Below are positions 1 through 11,000 of a DNA stretch of 64,000 nucleotides, piece after piece (the stretch's first letter is position 1; each line of letters opens with the position of its first letter). Position numbers and translations under genes: made by a program. The notes below the pieces were generated by a model. It made no database searches and was not told where the DNA came from. It was given only the letters and a program-made list of their open reading frames with translations. This DNA is from Plasmodium coatneyi (Eukaryota; Apicomplexa; Aconoidasida; Haemosporida; Plasmodiidae): contig NC_033557.1 in NCBI RefSeq assembly GCF_001680005.1, positions 248,001-312,000 on the forward strand, written 5' to 3'.

Positions 1-97
1 GTGAACGGATGTGTCACATGCACCCAGTTCGTGATGCAAACTCGTCGAAGCTTTCACAGGTGGGTGTAGTCCTACCACTTCCCCAGTAGAGTCCCCC

Positions 98-3000
98 TTA
101 GAGGGCCTGCTCGATGCTGAATGACAACTTGGACTGAATTAAATTAAAAAAGTTCTTCAAAATGAGGACGTCCAGTATGGCATACTCTACACTGACGGAG
201 GAGAGGGGCCTGAAGTTCCAGTTCATGATCTGGCACTCCTTGTTAACTTCTTTCTCCGGACATAAAGCTTTCCCGAACATTTTGACAGAGTAACTCATGT
301 TCTTTCGTAGGTGGGGAAAGTACCCCTTCAGCTGTTCATAATATTTCAAATAAATAAACTCCAAGTCGTAGTACTTGTGTATGCAACTGTATATTCCAAC
401 CTTCCCACAGCCACTGCACTTTGAGTTCAAATGCTTATCTATCAGTGCGTCATTATTTTTGTACTTTACAAAATAATTAACAGGAAAGATATTCTTATAA
501 CTTATGTCGTTACTGAGAATGGCGTTTTCTTTTCCATCTTGTTCTTTCCTTCGGTTATCTGTAGAATGAGGCTCACTCCTGTTGATGTGTTGGCCCTGCT
601 CCCCTTCGTTCAGATGGATCCCACAATGATTTGCGCTTGCACTTGGGTTATCACTCTCGTAGACGCTCTTCATGGCCCGCCTTAGCAACACATCCCAATC
701 ACTCGTGCTGTTGCTAGTCATTTGATCCTTTCCTGAAGGGAATTGGTATGTATTCCCCAAGTCGGTATGTTCTTCCCCCTTATCAGTACTGTCCACCAAT
801 ATGCTGTGATACTTTTCCCATTTCAACATAGTAACAATGTCGTAGTACTTTCTAAAATGCAACATGTCATTGCTTAAAAAGGCCACTCCAACTTTGATAA
901 TATTTGGATCGCGAAAAAGGTCCGAAATGTAGTAATTTATTTCGTAATTTTCTACTGCAATTTTTTTCAAGTCAATTATGTACGACACGGGGGTATCCTT
1001 TAAAGCCACTTGAAAAATGGAAACGATGGCATTCTCACGAAATATAGTGCACTTCCATTCCGCGTCGATAAATATGACTCTCTCCTTTTTCTTTATGTGT
1101 TCATAAAGGGTAAAGAAATCTTGAAACGTTTCTAAAACTTTTACTACTTTCAAAGATGACCCTAAGTCTTTTATGCAAATAAAATTCTTCGTACAAGAAC
1201 ACTTCCCATTTCTCCTAATCAGATAATCAAAAGAGTTCCTAATAATTTCCGTGTTAATTTTTTTTAACTTTTCAAATATGTCGAAATATTTACACAGGTC
1301 TGTCAATTTGTACACCTTCCTCGTGACGCTATCAAACGGCATGACTTCCTCATTTTTGAAACAAAAGTTCAGGTCATTAATAATTACGCATTCATTCTTC
1401 AGGAAGGAGTATATAGCGTTGTAGTTCTGACTGCACAACGGGTTACTACCTGCAGCAGCAATTTCGGCCCCATTTTCGTAGGCATTTCCATCACAATTGG
1501 GAAGCGCACTACCGCTGTTCCTTCCTGCGTCACGATCTGCATTTCTGTACTCATTTTCGTACTGCCTCAGGTACGGCTCGTTATGCACAATGTTGCTGTT
1601 GTAATTCGCCTTCTTCATCTTCCTCGGTTTGAAAAACAAAAAATAAAACATTCGAAAGTCCACATCTTCGGAGGAAATATACAGGGGGTACAAAAAGTAT
1701 ACAGCCAGGAGACACGCCTCCAAATTCTTCTTCTTCAATAGAGCACTAAAATACATTTTCAAATACTTAGGGTTGTCATACAGGTAGTAAATTATGTACC
1801 TCCTGTCGAAGGTGTTCACCAGATAATTGTAAGACTTATAATTCAAGTAGTAGAATAGGTTTGGAAATTGTAGCAACTCATAATTGAACATTTTTAGTAA
1901 TTTTATTGCGTACTTTACGTTTCCGTTTTTTAGCTGCTGCTTGATCAGTTCTAGCTCTAGCGTTCTGTTTCCCCTGCAACTTTCGACCAAGTGTGAAATA
2001 CGCACGTCGCTCTTTAGGATATCACTCAGGTTCAGGCTGTACGGCACGTTCAATTTGATTGGGTACGCCTCACGGTTTAGGAAGTTTATGCTTCTGACAT
2101 ATGCGGGGTTTAGTGGTGCGCTACTCGGGGAACTGCTAACTATACATTCTTTCTCCCCCGCACCAATGCCATGGTGCCAATTCCCTGCTACGTTAAACAT
2201 TTCATTTGCAAAAGCATCGCCATTCTTGTCTTGCCAATTTGATGGCTCCATCAGCTTCTCCTCCTTGCACCCCTCCGAATAACACATTTTCACCCTATTC
2301 TGTGCATCCTCCCTCTTACACATGTTATTGCTACCAACCGCGTAGTAGTACTGTTCACCTTCGCAATTGTTGTACGTAAGATCCGCGTAATATTTCGTGT
2401 TGCTAATGTGGTTGAAGTTTGGGGAATGGACTACCTCTTCGATTCTTTTGTTTTCTGCTTGGTCGCCTTGTTGGGTTGCGCCCCCATGGAAGGGATGCTC
2501 CCTGTTGGTACCTCCACAGGGAAACCCCCCGATCTGTCCAGCACCCCCTTTTGCGCTCCCCCCATCAGATGGGAACAAAATGGAAGTTGTTACATCGGAT
2601 ATCATTTCCTCATTCGGGTTGTTTACAGCGGAGTGGCTACTTCCTGGTAACACCATTCCCACCATTTCCCTTGACTGCCTACTGTGTTTCTCTGGCACTA
2701 CCAAAACATTTTTATTACCACCTTGCATGTTTTCATTTTTAGTCGACACGGCGTAATTAATATGTTCGTTGTGGCTATTCCTGTAATGGTTCGACGTGGA
2801 GTACACTTTGCTGCTTCTACTTTTGTTGCCGTCACTGTTACTTCCGCTTTGGCTTCCCCTACTGGTACCACTGTTACTACTGCTCGTGACGCCCGCGTCT
2901 CTGCCCCCATTTCCAGTATCATAAGTGTGGCCAGTGTCCAAATTTCCCCCAAGAGGATTCCCTTTATGGAGACGCACCGAGTAATTATTTATCCCCCTGT

Positions 3001-5485
3001 TACCGTTCGCATTTGCAGAGGTAGCCAAATAATGTTCAGTTTCAATGTCTTCCAAAAATTTCAAGTAGAGATCGTTGTGCCTTCTCCCCATTTCACTACA
3101 CTTGATTTTTTTGTAAATAAAATAATTCTCCTTCAAGTCCCTCTTGGAAATATCATTTCGAAAAAGATAACGGTAAATTTTGTACTTGTTAATAAAATGT
3201 AGAATGTTTGAATTCAGCTTATTCGCTTGGCATATAAAAAGGTAGGAGGTCAGATCTAGGTACCTGTTCGGTATGGTCATCTTATACCTCTCGATTAGGA
3301 AGATGGCAATTTTTGTTACATTTAAGCAGACATACGAAATGAACATATAAAGATATTCACTAACGAATTCGTTTATCCCTATAATGACATGATTTGGGTT
3401 CCTTCCCCGTTGAAATGGACCAATTTGCGCATCTTTTTTTCTTCCCCTTTGGCATTTTTTTTGCTGACCATCCATTGTTTTGCCGTTCCGTCGGTAGTTA
3501 TTTTGCCCTCCACACGGTTGGACTTGCTCCATTTCTTCACTCACATGGTTATAAGTAAAATGCTCATCGATTGATACACTGTTGGTGTTGTTTTTACAGT
3601 CGGGTTCCCTCCTTCCAACTTCTCCCTCCTGTCCAAACACTCCACTGGGTGTGTAAAACATCTTAACATATTGATCACATTCTGCTGCATCACTTTTATT
3701 TTTTTTTTCTTCCTCTTCGCTTTCCTCCAGGGAAGGCGAAGTATTTCCACCGAGCAATTCGCAATCGATAAATTTCCTAAGCGCAGCCATTATGTGCCCC
3801 TTTTTCAAATTGTTATTTTGGTTAATGAATTCGACCAGGCCACCCATATGAAAGGAAACGCAGCTCCTCTTATTCACATGCTCCTCCGGGTGTCTACTCC
3901 AGTTGGAAAAAAAACTGTTCACATGGTTTCCATTGCAATTTTTGTTAACCTTGGTAGAGTCATACGCTCCTTCATCAAAACATAAACTGAAATTTATAAT
4001 TTTCCAAGTTTTCCTTTTTGTGCTCAAGTGATAAAAATCAAATGTGTAATTTACGTACAGGCAGAGGGGTATATAAAATTTGCACGTCTTCACGTTCTTC
4101 ATCCTATTGTATAGCTGTTCAAAATGCGACTTCACTTCGTTGTAATTTTTTACCTTCCAAGCATATGCGCCAGTATAACCCAACAACTTACTCGTATCAC
4201 TCCTCAATTGGGCATACCTTCCTACGTCAGCATTTCCCCCGTGAAGTGAACCAAATGAAGGTCCAACTCCGTTGTTCATTCCATATGACAGTACATACCT
4301 ATCCCTATCAGGAGTACCGTTTGGATAATTACTTCTCCCATCATCTTGGTTATATTTCCCCCCTATGTTCGTGCCTCTTCCCAAATGGTTACTTAAAACT
4401 CCTTCGCCATTCATCCCAGCATAACAATTTTGCACCTCGTCTGGATGGCCGAAGAAAATCCTCTCAATATGTTTTCCCCTGTTTAGCATGAAATTAAAAA
4501 ATTCTTCATCAATAATTGGGTTTTCTATTTGGACGATTGTGCTTCCCATCTGGGGGGAATTCTCCTGCGGATGGTTCTGCTCTACACACATCTTCACAAA
4601 CTTGTTGCCTACAACCTCTCTGCTTCTTATAAAATCCGCATTGCCACTGCTTCCACTTTCAAAGTGGTCTTCGTGGCCATTTTCGCAGATTGCCACGTTG
4701 TTCCGGGCTACATCGGGACTATCCCCTTGCGCCGAATGGTATTCATCACTTCTGTCACTTTGGCCAGTCCTACCAGGTTGGCCATTTGGTCCACCTGTAC
4801 GCGCCTCTCGCAGTTTCAAATTCTTCAAAACGAACAACTTAATGTCATAAATCCAGCTGAAGAAACCAAAGGCGCACTTGTCACTTTTTGCAATCTTTAC
4901 ATTTTTGATTCTGAAAAACGAGTGGAACTCGTATACATAGCATATAACGCTGAAGGCATAAATGACGTCGCATATTTGCTCATAAGTCGAATGGAGAATT
5001 AAAAGTCCGTCACTTAATTTGTGATACGGAAGATTCTCCCTTGTTATGTATTCAAGCGCCTTCTTCGACACTTCCTCTTTCCTTCCCATCTCTTCATTCG
5101 TGGTTACATATACATTTGCCTTTTCTGTACATTTGGGCTGCCCTCCGTTCAACCTGTAACCGTCACTTCCGTTGGACCCCTCCTGCAAACCGAACAGCGG
5201 GTCGCGCTGCACCAACTTTCCAATGACATGGTAAAAGGCGCATAGAAAAATCTGTTCATAAAATTTATTATTCTTGGCATATCGCATATGATGAGATAAC
5301 TTCGATGGGACATTTTTATTTAGATACTTAAGAACAAATTTGTTCAGGAGGTCCCTCCTTTCGACTATTTTTTTCTGCGTGTGTTTCCTCTTGATATAAT
5401 CACTCAGCTTTTTTATTAAGAATTCCACTGACAGCGTGTACTCATAGATAAGTTCCAGTTCGTTTTCTAACGATACTTCTTTCAT
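98..5485 (-). CDS. DEDDy 3'-5' exonuclease domain protein (mut-7/WRN-like), about 1795 aa
   Basis: This single-exon gene encodes a very large protein with a 3'-5' exonuclease fold confined to the C-terminal 350 residues. Exo I is visible as VIFIDAEWK near residue 1470 (Asp and Glu metal ligands). An Exo II-like segment VGVAFLSNDMLHF follows. Exo III is YAILD near residue 1766, which gives the DEDDy set. RPLSSVSVEYAILD matches the usual family ending. The large N-terminal part has no domain I recognise. It contains several Asn/Gly/Ser-rich inserts and helical stretches, some of which resemble the helical region found N-terminal in mut-7 proteins. The open frame extends upstream only through a TTG, so I place the start at the first ATG (5485), sequence MKEVSLENELEL. 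Substrate (RNA or DNA) cannot be told from sequence. The exonuclease call is strong; the mut-7 link is inference. Confidence 0.88.
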   Translation of the reverse strand: MKEVSLENELELIYEYTLSVEFLIKKLSDYIKRKHTQKKIVERRDLLNKFVLKYLNKNVPSKLSHHMRYAKNNKFYEQIFLCAFYHVIGKLVQRDPLFGLQEGSNGSDGYRLNGGQPKCTEKANVYVTTNEEMGRKEEVSKKALEYITRENLPYHKLSDGLLILHSTYEQICDVIYAFSVICYVYEFHSFFRIKNVKIAKSDKCAFGFFSWIYDIKLFVLKNLKLREARTGGPNGQPGRTGQSDRSDEYHSAQGDSPDVARNNVAICENGHEDHFESGSSGNADFIRSREVVGNKFVKMCVEQNHPQENSPQMGSTIVQIENPIIDEEFFNFMLNRGKHIERIFFGHPDEVQNCYAGMNGEGVLSNHLGRGTNIGGKYNQDDGRSNYPNGTPDRDRYVLSYGMNNGVGPSFGSLHGGNADVGRYAQLRSDTSKLLGYTGAYAWKVKNYNEVKSHFEQLYNRMKNVKTCKFYIPLCLYVNYTFDFYHLSTKRKTWKIINFSLCFDEGAYDSTKVNKNCNGNHVNSFFSNWSRHPEEHVNKRSCVSFHMGGLVEFINQNNNLKKGHIMAALRKFIDCELLGGNTSPSLEESEEEEKKNKSDAAECDQYVKMFYTPSGVFGQEGEVGRREPDCKNNTNSVSIDEHFTYNHVSEEMEQVQPCGGQNNYRRNGKTMDGQQKKCQRGRKKDAQIGPFQRGRNPNHVIIGINEFVSEYLYMFISYVCLNVTKIAIFLIERYKMTIPNRYLDLTSYLFICQANKLNSNILHFINKYKIYRYLFRNDISKRDLKENYFIYKKIKCSEMGRRHNDLYLKFLEDIETEHYLATSANANGNRGINNYSVRLHKGNPLGGNLDTGHTYDTGNGGRDAGVTSSSNSGTSRGSQSGSNSDGNKSRSSKVYSTSNHYRNSHNEHINYAVSTKNENMQGGNKNVLVVPEKHSRQSREMVGMVLPGSSHSAVNNPNEEMISDVTTSILFPSDGGSAKGGAGQIGGFPCGGTNREHPFHGGATQQGDQAENKRIEEVVHSPNFNHISNTKYYADLTYNNCEGEQYYYAVGSNNMCKREDAQNRVKMCYSEGCKEEKLMEPSNWQDKNGDAFANEMFNVAGNWHHGIGAGEKECIVSSSPSSAPLNPAYVRSINFLNREAYPIKLNVPYSLNLSDILKSDVRISHLVESCRGNRTLELELIKQQLKNGNVKYAIKLLKMFNYELLQFPNLFYYLNYKSYNYLVNTFDRRYIIYYLYDNPKYLKMYFSALLKKKNLEACLLAVYFLYPLYISSEDVDFRMFYFLFFKPRKMKKANYNSNIVHNEPYLRQYENEYRNADRDAGRNSGSALPNCDGNAYENGAEIAAAGSNPLCSQNYNAIYSFLKNECVIINDLNFCFKNEEVMPFDSVTRKVYKLTDLCKYFDIFEKLKKINTEIIRNSFDYLIRRNGKCSCTKNFICIKDLGSSLKVVKVLETFQDFFTLYEHIKKKERVIFIDAEWKCTIFRENAIVSIFQVALKDTPVSYIIDLKKIAVENYEINYYISDLFRDPNIIKVGVAFLSNDMLHFRKYYDIVTMLKWEKYHSILVDSTDKGEEHTDLGNTYQFPSGKDQMTSNSTSDWDVLLRRAMKSVYESDNPSASANHCGIHLNEGEQGQHINRSEPHSTDNRRKEQDGKENAILSNDISYKNIFPVNYFVKYKNNDALIDKHLNSKCSGCGKVGIYSCIHKYYDLEFIYLKYYEQLKGYFPHLRKNMSYSVKMFGKALCPEKEVNKECQIMNWNFRPLSSVSVEYAILDVLILKNFFNLIQSKLSFSIEQAL

Positions 5486-8087
5486 TTTTGTGTTAACCAA
5501 AGAGTGAATTCGTCCTTATCATTTTTTATGTTGCCTTATTGCTGTATGACGCTTGGGGAAGGGTCTCTCCGTGGGCACCTGTTGCTTCTTCTGCGCATGT
5601 GCGGTTAAGCTGTTAAGCGCTTGTGTGTTAACCTGCTGGATGGCTTGTCTACGTTTTTTTCTTTGTTGTTTACCTCCTTGCGTGTGTTCGATCTCGTTGC
5701 TATGCTAGCGCGTCCAGAGTCTCACTTAACCCTTCTCACCGTTGCATTATTCAGCACGTGTTATATATGTACCTACCTATTTAGACAATCTTATACCTAC
5801 CGTCGTCGCCTTCCACTTGTTCTCTTCTGTTCAAGGTGGGTAGCCAATTTTTCTTTTTCCTATTTCTTAGAAGCAAAGCCCTTATACGCTCTATATGTGC
5901 ATATGATTCCAGCCCCCTTTTCCACAGTATTTCATTATAGTTATAGTAAATATACGTCACATTATATAAGATTGTAATTGTGATTTTCTCTTTTCTCCCT
6001 TTTGCTTTTTAAGCGAAACTATTCCGCATGCCCCTACTGGGTAGGTTTACCTCCTTGTTAATTATTTTTTTCTTTTCAAGGGCTTTACATTTACGCCTTT
6101 TCCAAACAGGTTCTCCCTAGAAGGTGCTTGCTTGTGGCCTACTTTGTACTTTAAGCTCTTTCCTTCTCCCTTAAATGTAAGGGGATTAATTTATAAGTTT
6201 CCTTTTAACCCCTTTTTTTTTCTCCAAATATGTCAATTCAATTGCAAAATGGAATAAGTACCCTTTTGCTGTTTTGTTGGTCATACGAAAAAAAAAAAAA
6301 AAAAAAAGAGGGGTTATGTAGGAGTGGGAAAATGAAAAATATACAAAAAAAATAAAAAAAACAAATGAACAAACAGACGAACAAATATGCCAAACAAATG
6401 CGCCAAACTACGAAGAACAGTTAGAGATTGTTTCTACAAAAAATAACTGTACAAATCTTAGCGCCAAATAGGAGTGTCGCAATAATTGCCATATACGCCA
6501 ACGCGCCGAGGGGGGAAATGCGTATAAGAAATAAACACCAAATAGGGGAAAACGTGTTTTAACGAACAAGCAGCTGAGAGTGAGTAGTACCCAATGGAAA
6601 CTATACACTCGAGTGGGAAATAAATAATTTCTCCAGTTCACGCGCAACCCTATTTATTACAATAACCCTTATGTGTTCAAATGTTGAAGAAAGAATATGG
6701 GTAGAGAGTGCAAAAAAAAAAAAAAAAGATCGCGGGAAACTTGGGAATGAGAAAGGAAAATGGAGAAAAAAAAAGTGGGAGCAAAAAATGGAAGCAAAAA
6801 GTGAAGGCAAAAGGTGGAAGAAAAAAATGGGTGAAAATGCAAGTGGAAAAGTCCCGAATAAGAACTGACACACCTTTATATTTGTATGTAACTAGTGTGC
6901 ATTAATTAATCTTTCCGTTACCATCGCATTACACTTGAAGGAAAGAATAATTGCTTCTAGCGCCAGCGATTTTACTCCTGTTGTGCACCACGGAAAATGA
7001 GAAAAAAAAAAAGAAAAAACAACCCCATAATTTTCACTTCTCCCTTTTAGCGAAAATCTTATTTTCCACTCGTTACACAATTTTCTCTTCTCCAACACAA
7101 ACGAAAGAATTATGCCATTTCACAGTTAGCCCGCGCGCACTGCTCTGGTACAATTCCCTATATGACATTTCGCGAAGGGTGAAATTCCTCCACCCCGGCC
7201 TAACTTTGGAAAGTTCCTTTTGCCGTAACGTGTACCTTACTTTCGCCACCAAACTGTGGGCAAGTGATGCATAATTAAAATAAAATAAAAAAATACAGAA
7301 CGCTTCTTTTTCCACACAAATATTCGCCAAACATGGCTACATTTCTAAGTAAGCCGTTACGGAAAAAAAGCATAACTTCTTCGGAACCTTCGTATATACG
7401 TTGAATGGTCGCACACGCATTTTTCTTTCACGAAGGAGTTATGTCAAATGGGTCTCTCCCGCTCTACATGTAGGTGTTCATGTGGAAGTGTGCGTAAACC
7501 CGTTCGAATGAACAAAATGGCCTTTTAAAAAAAAGTACGTTTGTTAAAAAGGGGGAAAAATTACACCACCACTATCCGCTGGTATGGCAGCGCCTCATGC
7601 GGGAAACTTGGCTGCACGGTAAGAGTAACGCCCTAATGGTATACCTGCTCAGTGATGTGTCTACGGAGGGTTATTCTCATCAGGGCTAATCTATTACAAA
7701 TGGAATAACCATCCCATCTGACACGTAACATTTGTACAAAGAATTTAACATGCTAACAATTTATAAAGTTTTTTTCTCCTTTTGTGTACATTTGTATGAC
7801 CTGTTCGCGCTGGTTCAGCAGCGTGCAGGGGCCCTACCCGGTACACGGCTACAAAATGAAGGCGCATCGCGGTGTGTAACAAATTTCACAGCAAGGGGCC
7901 CTCGCGTGTTATTCCCCCCAGGGATATGGGCCCACACGGAAGGCACCAAGTGGGTGTATCGAAAAAAGAAAAAAAAAAAAAAAAAGCAATAATAAAGGAA
8001 TAATAAAGGAATAATAAAAGCAATAATAAAGGCAATAATAAAAAACATGCGTCATCGCATTTCACAATCACTTGTCCCCCCTTCGTG
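5486..8087. other. Intergenic region, 2.6 kb, no convincing gene
   Basis: This stretch lies upstream of the exonuclease gene and downstream of the P-ATPase gene, both on the minus strand. It holds an A-run near 6292-6307, purine-rich sequence at 6706-6850 and many short frames with poly-Phe or poly-Lys products typical of noncoding Plasmodium sequence. It probably includes the exonuclease promoter and leader. I found no tRNA-like or conserved element. Confidence 0.6.
7987..8045. repeat. Short tandem repeat, AATAATAAAGG-type
   Basis: About five imperfect copies of an 11-12 base unit (CAATAATAAAGG and variants) sit just downstream of the stop of the P5A ATPase gene, preceded by an A-run. It probably lies in the 3' untranslated region. 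Confidence 0.8.
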
Positions 8088-11000
8088 TCACAAACTGACT
8101 CCGAAACGCTCGAACGCGTAGAGCCTGGCGCGCCGGATGAAACTGCAAATGAGGTACGGCGCGACGACATCCAAAAACATTAAAAATAAGAAGACAAACT
8201 GGAGGTGCGCATTTGGAAAGGAGACAAGAGAGAAGAAGTGATTCAAGTAGGGAACAATATTCATAACGAGAGCAAACAGGAAAATAAAATTTACAGCAAA
8301 AATGTACACGATTTCTTTATTCTTATGAATGGGGGTCATAAAAGGTAACCCTTCATAGTTACATGAAAAAATGGATAAGTTGATGGAATAAATGAGGTAA
8401 TAAATACAGGTGTTCACCAGATTTGGGGAGAAGTCTCCTTTTAAGTCTGGAATGTAATTAGGTTCTCTGTACGAACAAGCCAACTTCCATCCATAAATTA
8501 GGATAGAAAAATGGACAAATACTTGGGAGATTAATGAACTCATAACGCTAATGTTGAATAACGAATTGGGTGGCGAATAATTTGATATGTTTTTTAAAGG
8601 AGCTGTTTTGGAAATTAATACGATGAGAGATGTGTACAGGAGCGAAATAACTGTCGTCTGTGCGTCACTTAACTTTACCCCATCTAGGGTCAAAATAGAA
8701 ACAGAAAAAGCCGTTATGAGAGAATTAATAATCATGAGCTTGTACATCATTATAACCTTTGATAAGGCACATCTTCCACAGCAAATAATTTCCTTCACAC
8801 ATTTTATGTCGTTTCCTTTGTATGTAAATGGAGATGCTATGCTTGCTTCTCCCAATTTGATCAACGGTAAGGAGTCGTCCATGGATTGCATCATCTGCTC
8901 CAGTTGCCTTTTCCGCTCATTGTACAATCTCATTTGTTCGTAGTATTTAGCATTTGCCGTGTTACTTGCTCCACTTGCAGAAGCGGCGTTGTATTGCGCG
9001 TTCAAATTGTCGTAGGCAGTTCGTAAACGCTGCTCGTAGTTGCTGACCGTCCCTCCGTTGAAATTGCCAGGGTAGCCGCCCACATGGGTACCACCCAAAA
9101 GCGCGTTCGTGTGTCCTCCATTCATCTGTGTAGCCATATTCACACCGCCACCATCTGGCCTACCACTTTTGTAACTTATTTTTATGCTCAGTAGGGACAC
9201 CCCCACATGTGCCGCCTTCAACGCCGCCATGTCATTCGTCCCGTCGCCACACATAATGGTAATATTCCCTAACTTGTTCAGCGTTTTTATAATTATTTCT
9301 TTATTCTTTGGAGACACCCTACAAAATATCACCCCTCTTTTTATCAGTTCGTCAAATATACCCATGTCGTTCTGATACTTCGTTAGAAAATGTTCTATTA
9401 TATCTCCTGTAATGCAGAGGGTAAAAAGTTGTTCGCACAATTTTATGTATTCCTCACATTCTATAAAAGGAAGCATTTTTTTATTTTCCCTATTGATAAA
9501 GTAGACTACGTTGCTCACGTTTTTTTTCTCCTTGATCATTTTGATTAGTTTTTCAGCTGCGTTTTGTTGGGATTTTTTCTCCAGGGGGAGGTTTCTTATC
9601 AGCTCGATTGCTCCTTCGAGATCGCAAAGGTTAAATGTATCTCCGTCCTTTGTCACTCTGGTCGATGTGGTCTTCCCGTGCATAGGGTAATCTTCCCTGA
9701 GCTTTAAAATTAATATATCCTTAACCTTTATAGATGGGACAATGTTAACGTCCTGCGAAACTTGACACGCAGTCAACGCATTATCCCCTGTTATCATCAC
9801 GTTTTTAATCCCCGCCTGCTTAATATCGAGGATGTAACTCGGGGTGGACACCTTAATTGGGCATATGAACGTGAGAAAACCACAGAAATGTAAGTCCTTC
9901 TCTATGTCTTCCCTTTTAACATTTTTGGAAACTACTTTGTTGTCCAACACATTGGCAGCTAGACATATCACACGGTACCCCTTAATCGATAAGCTGTTCA
10001 ACATTTCGTCATAATTTGCGGGAACTTTTTTTAAAAATTTTTTCATCATTTCTGGGGATCCCTTACTAACAGCCAGGTACTGTTTAACCGGTTCGTTTTT
10101 CATACTGTCATTTTTTTTTTTCTTCTTTTTTAGGCCTTCTAGCGTGGCCATATTTTCACTACAAGGATTGATCTCCCCGTTAAAGCTGCCTGCACACGTA
10201 GCCACATCCGTGACCTCCTCGAACTCTTCCCCGTACCAGTCCCCCTCATACCCTTCGTGCAAAATGATGCACGTCATTCTTTGTAACTCTGACGAGAAGA
10301 AGAACCTCTTATAAATTTGGAAGTTCTCCACACATGGGCTTTTCTTTTCGCTACCCATCGTGTTGGATGTCTTTTTCGAAAAAATGCCCATGGATTTCCC
10401 CCCCTTTTCTGCACTGTCCTGCGTAGTCTCACTAGATGTCGCCGCAGAAGCTGCACCATTCGGATAATTATTCGTATGAACGTACGTCTTGTCCAGACTC
10501 CTCATCATGCACTTCAACCTTTCGAAGGAATTCTTTTCTAGGGGATCCCCTAGCAGCTTATTGTTAACGGTGCATATCGAATTACATCCCGCGATAACCG
10601 CCACGGAAAGGAAGGGCACCCTCTGCTTGCTAATAATCGATTCATTTATTTCGTTTATCCTTTCCGTATTTTGATCAAACCCGAAAAGACCCAAAACTAT
10701 CATATTGTCCTCCGTCAGCGTTCCCGTCTTGTCAAAAGCGCATATATTCGATTTGCCAGAAAATGGCAACCTAAAAGGTTCCGTGCAGTAGATCTTTAAG
10801 TTGTACAGATAAACTATCGAAATGGTAACTCCTAACGATAAGGTTATGGGAAACTCTGGTGGGATGACTGCAGTAATTATGTGCGAAACGGACAGAAGCA
10901 ATTTGTATAAATTTCTCTCATGAGTCGACTGCAATACACTGTAAACTACATACGCGCATGACGATAATGAAAATAACAGAAGGATGAAAAGGAAGATAAT

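Noticed and set aside
1884..4850. Plus-strand frames of 100-170 residues inside the exonuclease gene
   Set aside because: They are antisense shadows of a long coding frame.
5621..5977. 118-residue plus-strand frame upstream of the exonuclease gene
   Set aside because: Pyrimidine-rich composition, no conserved pattern, and typical of spacer frames in this genome.
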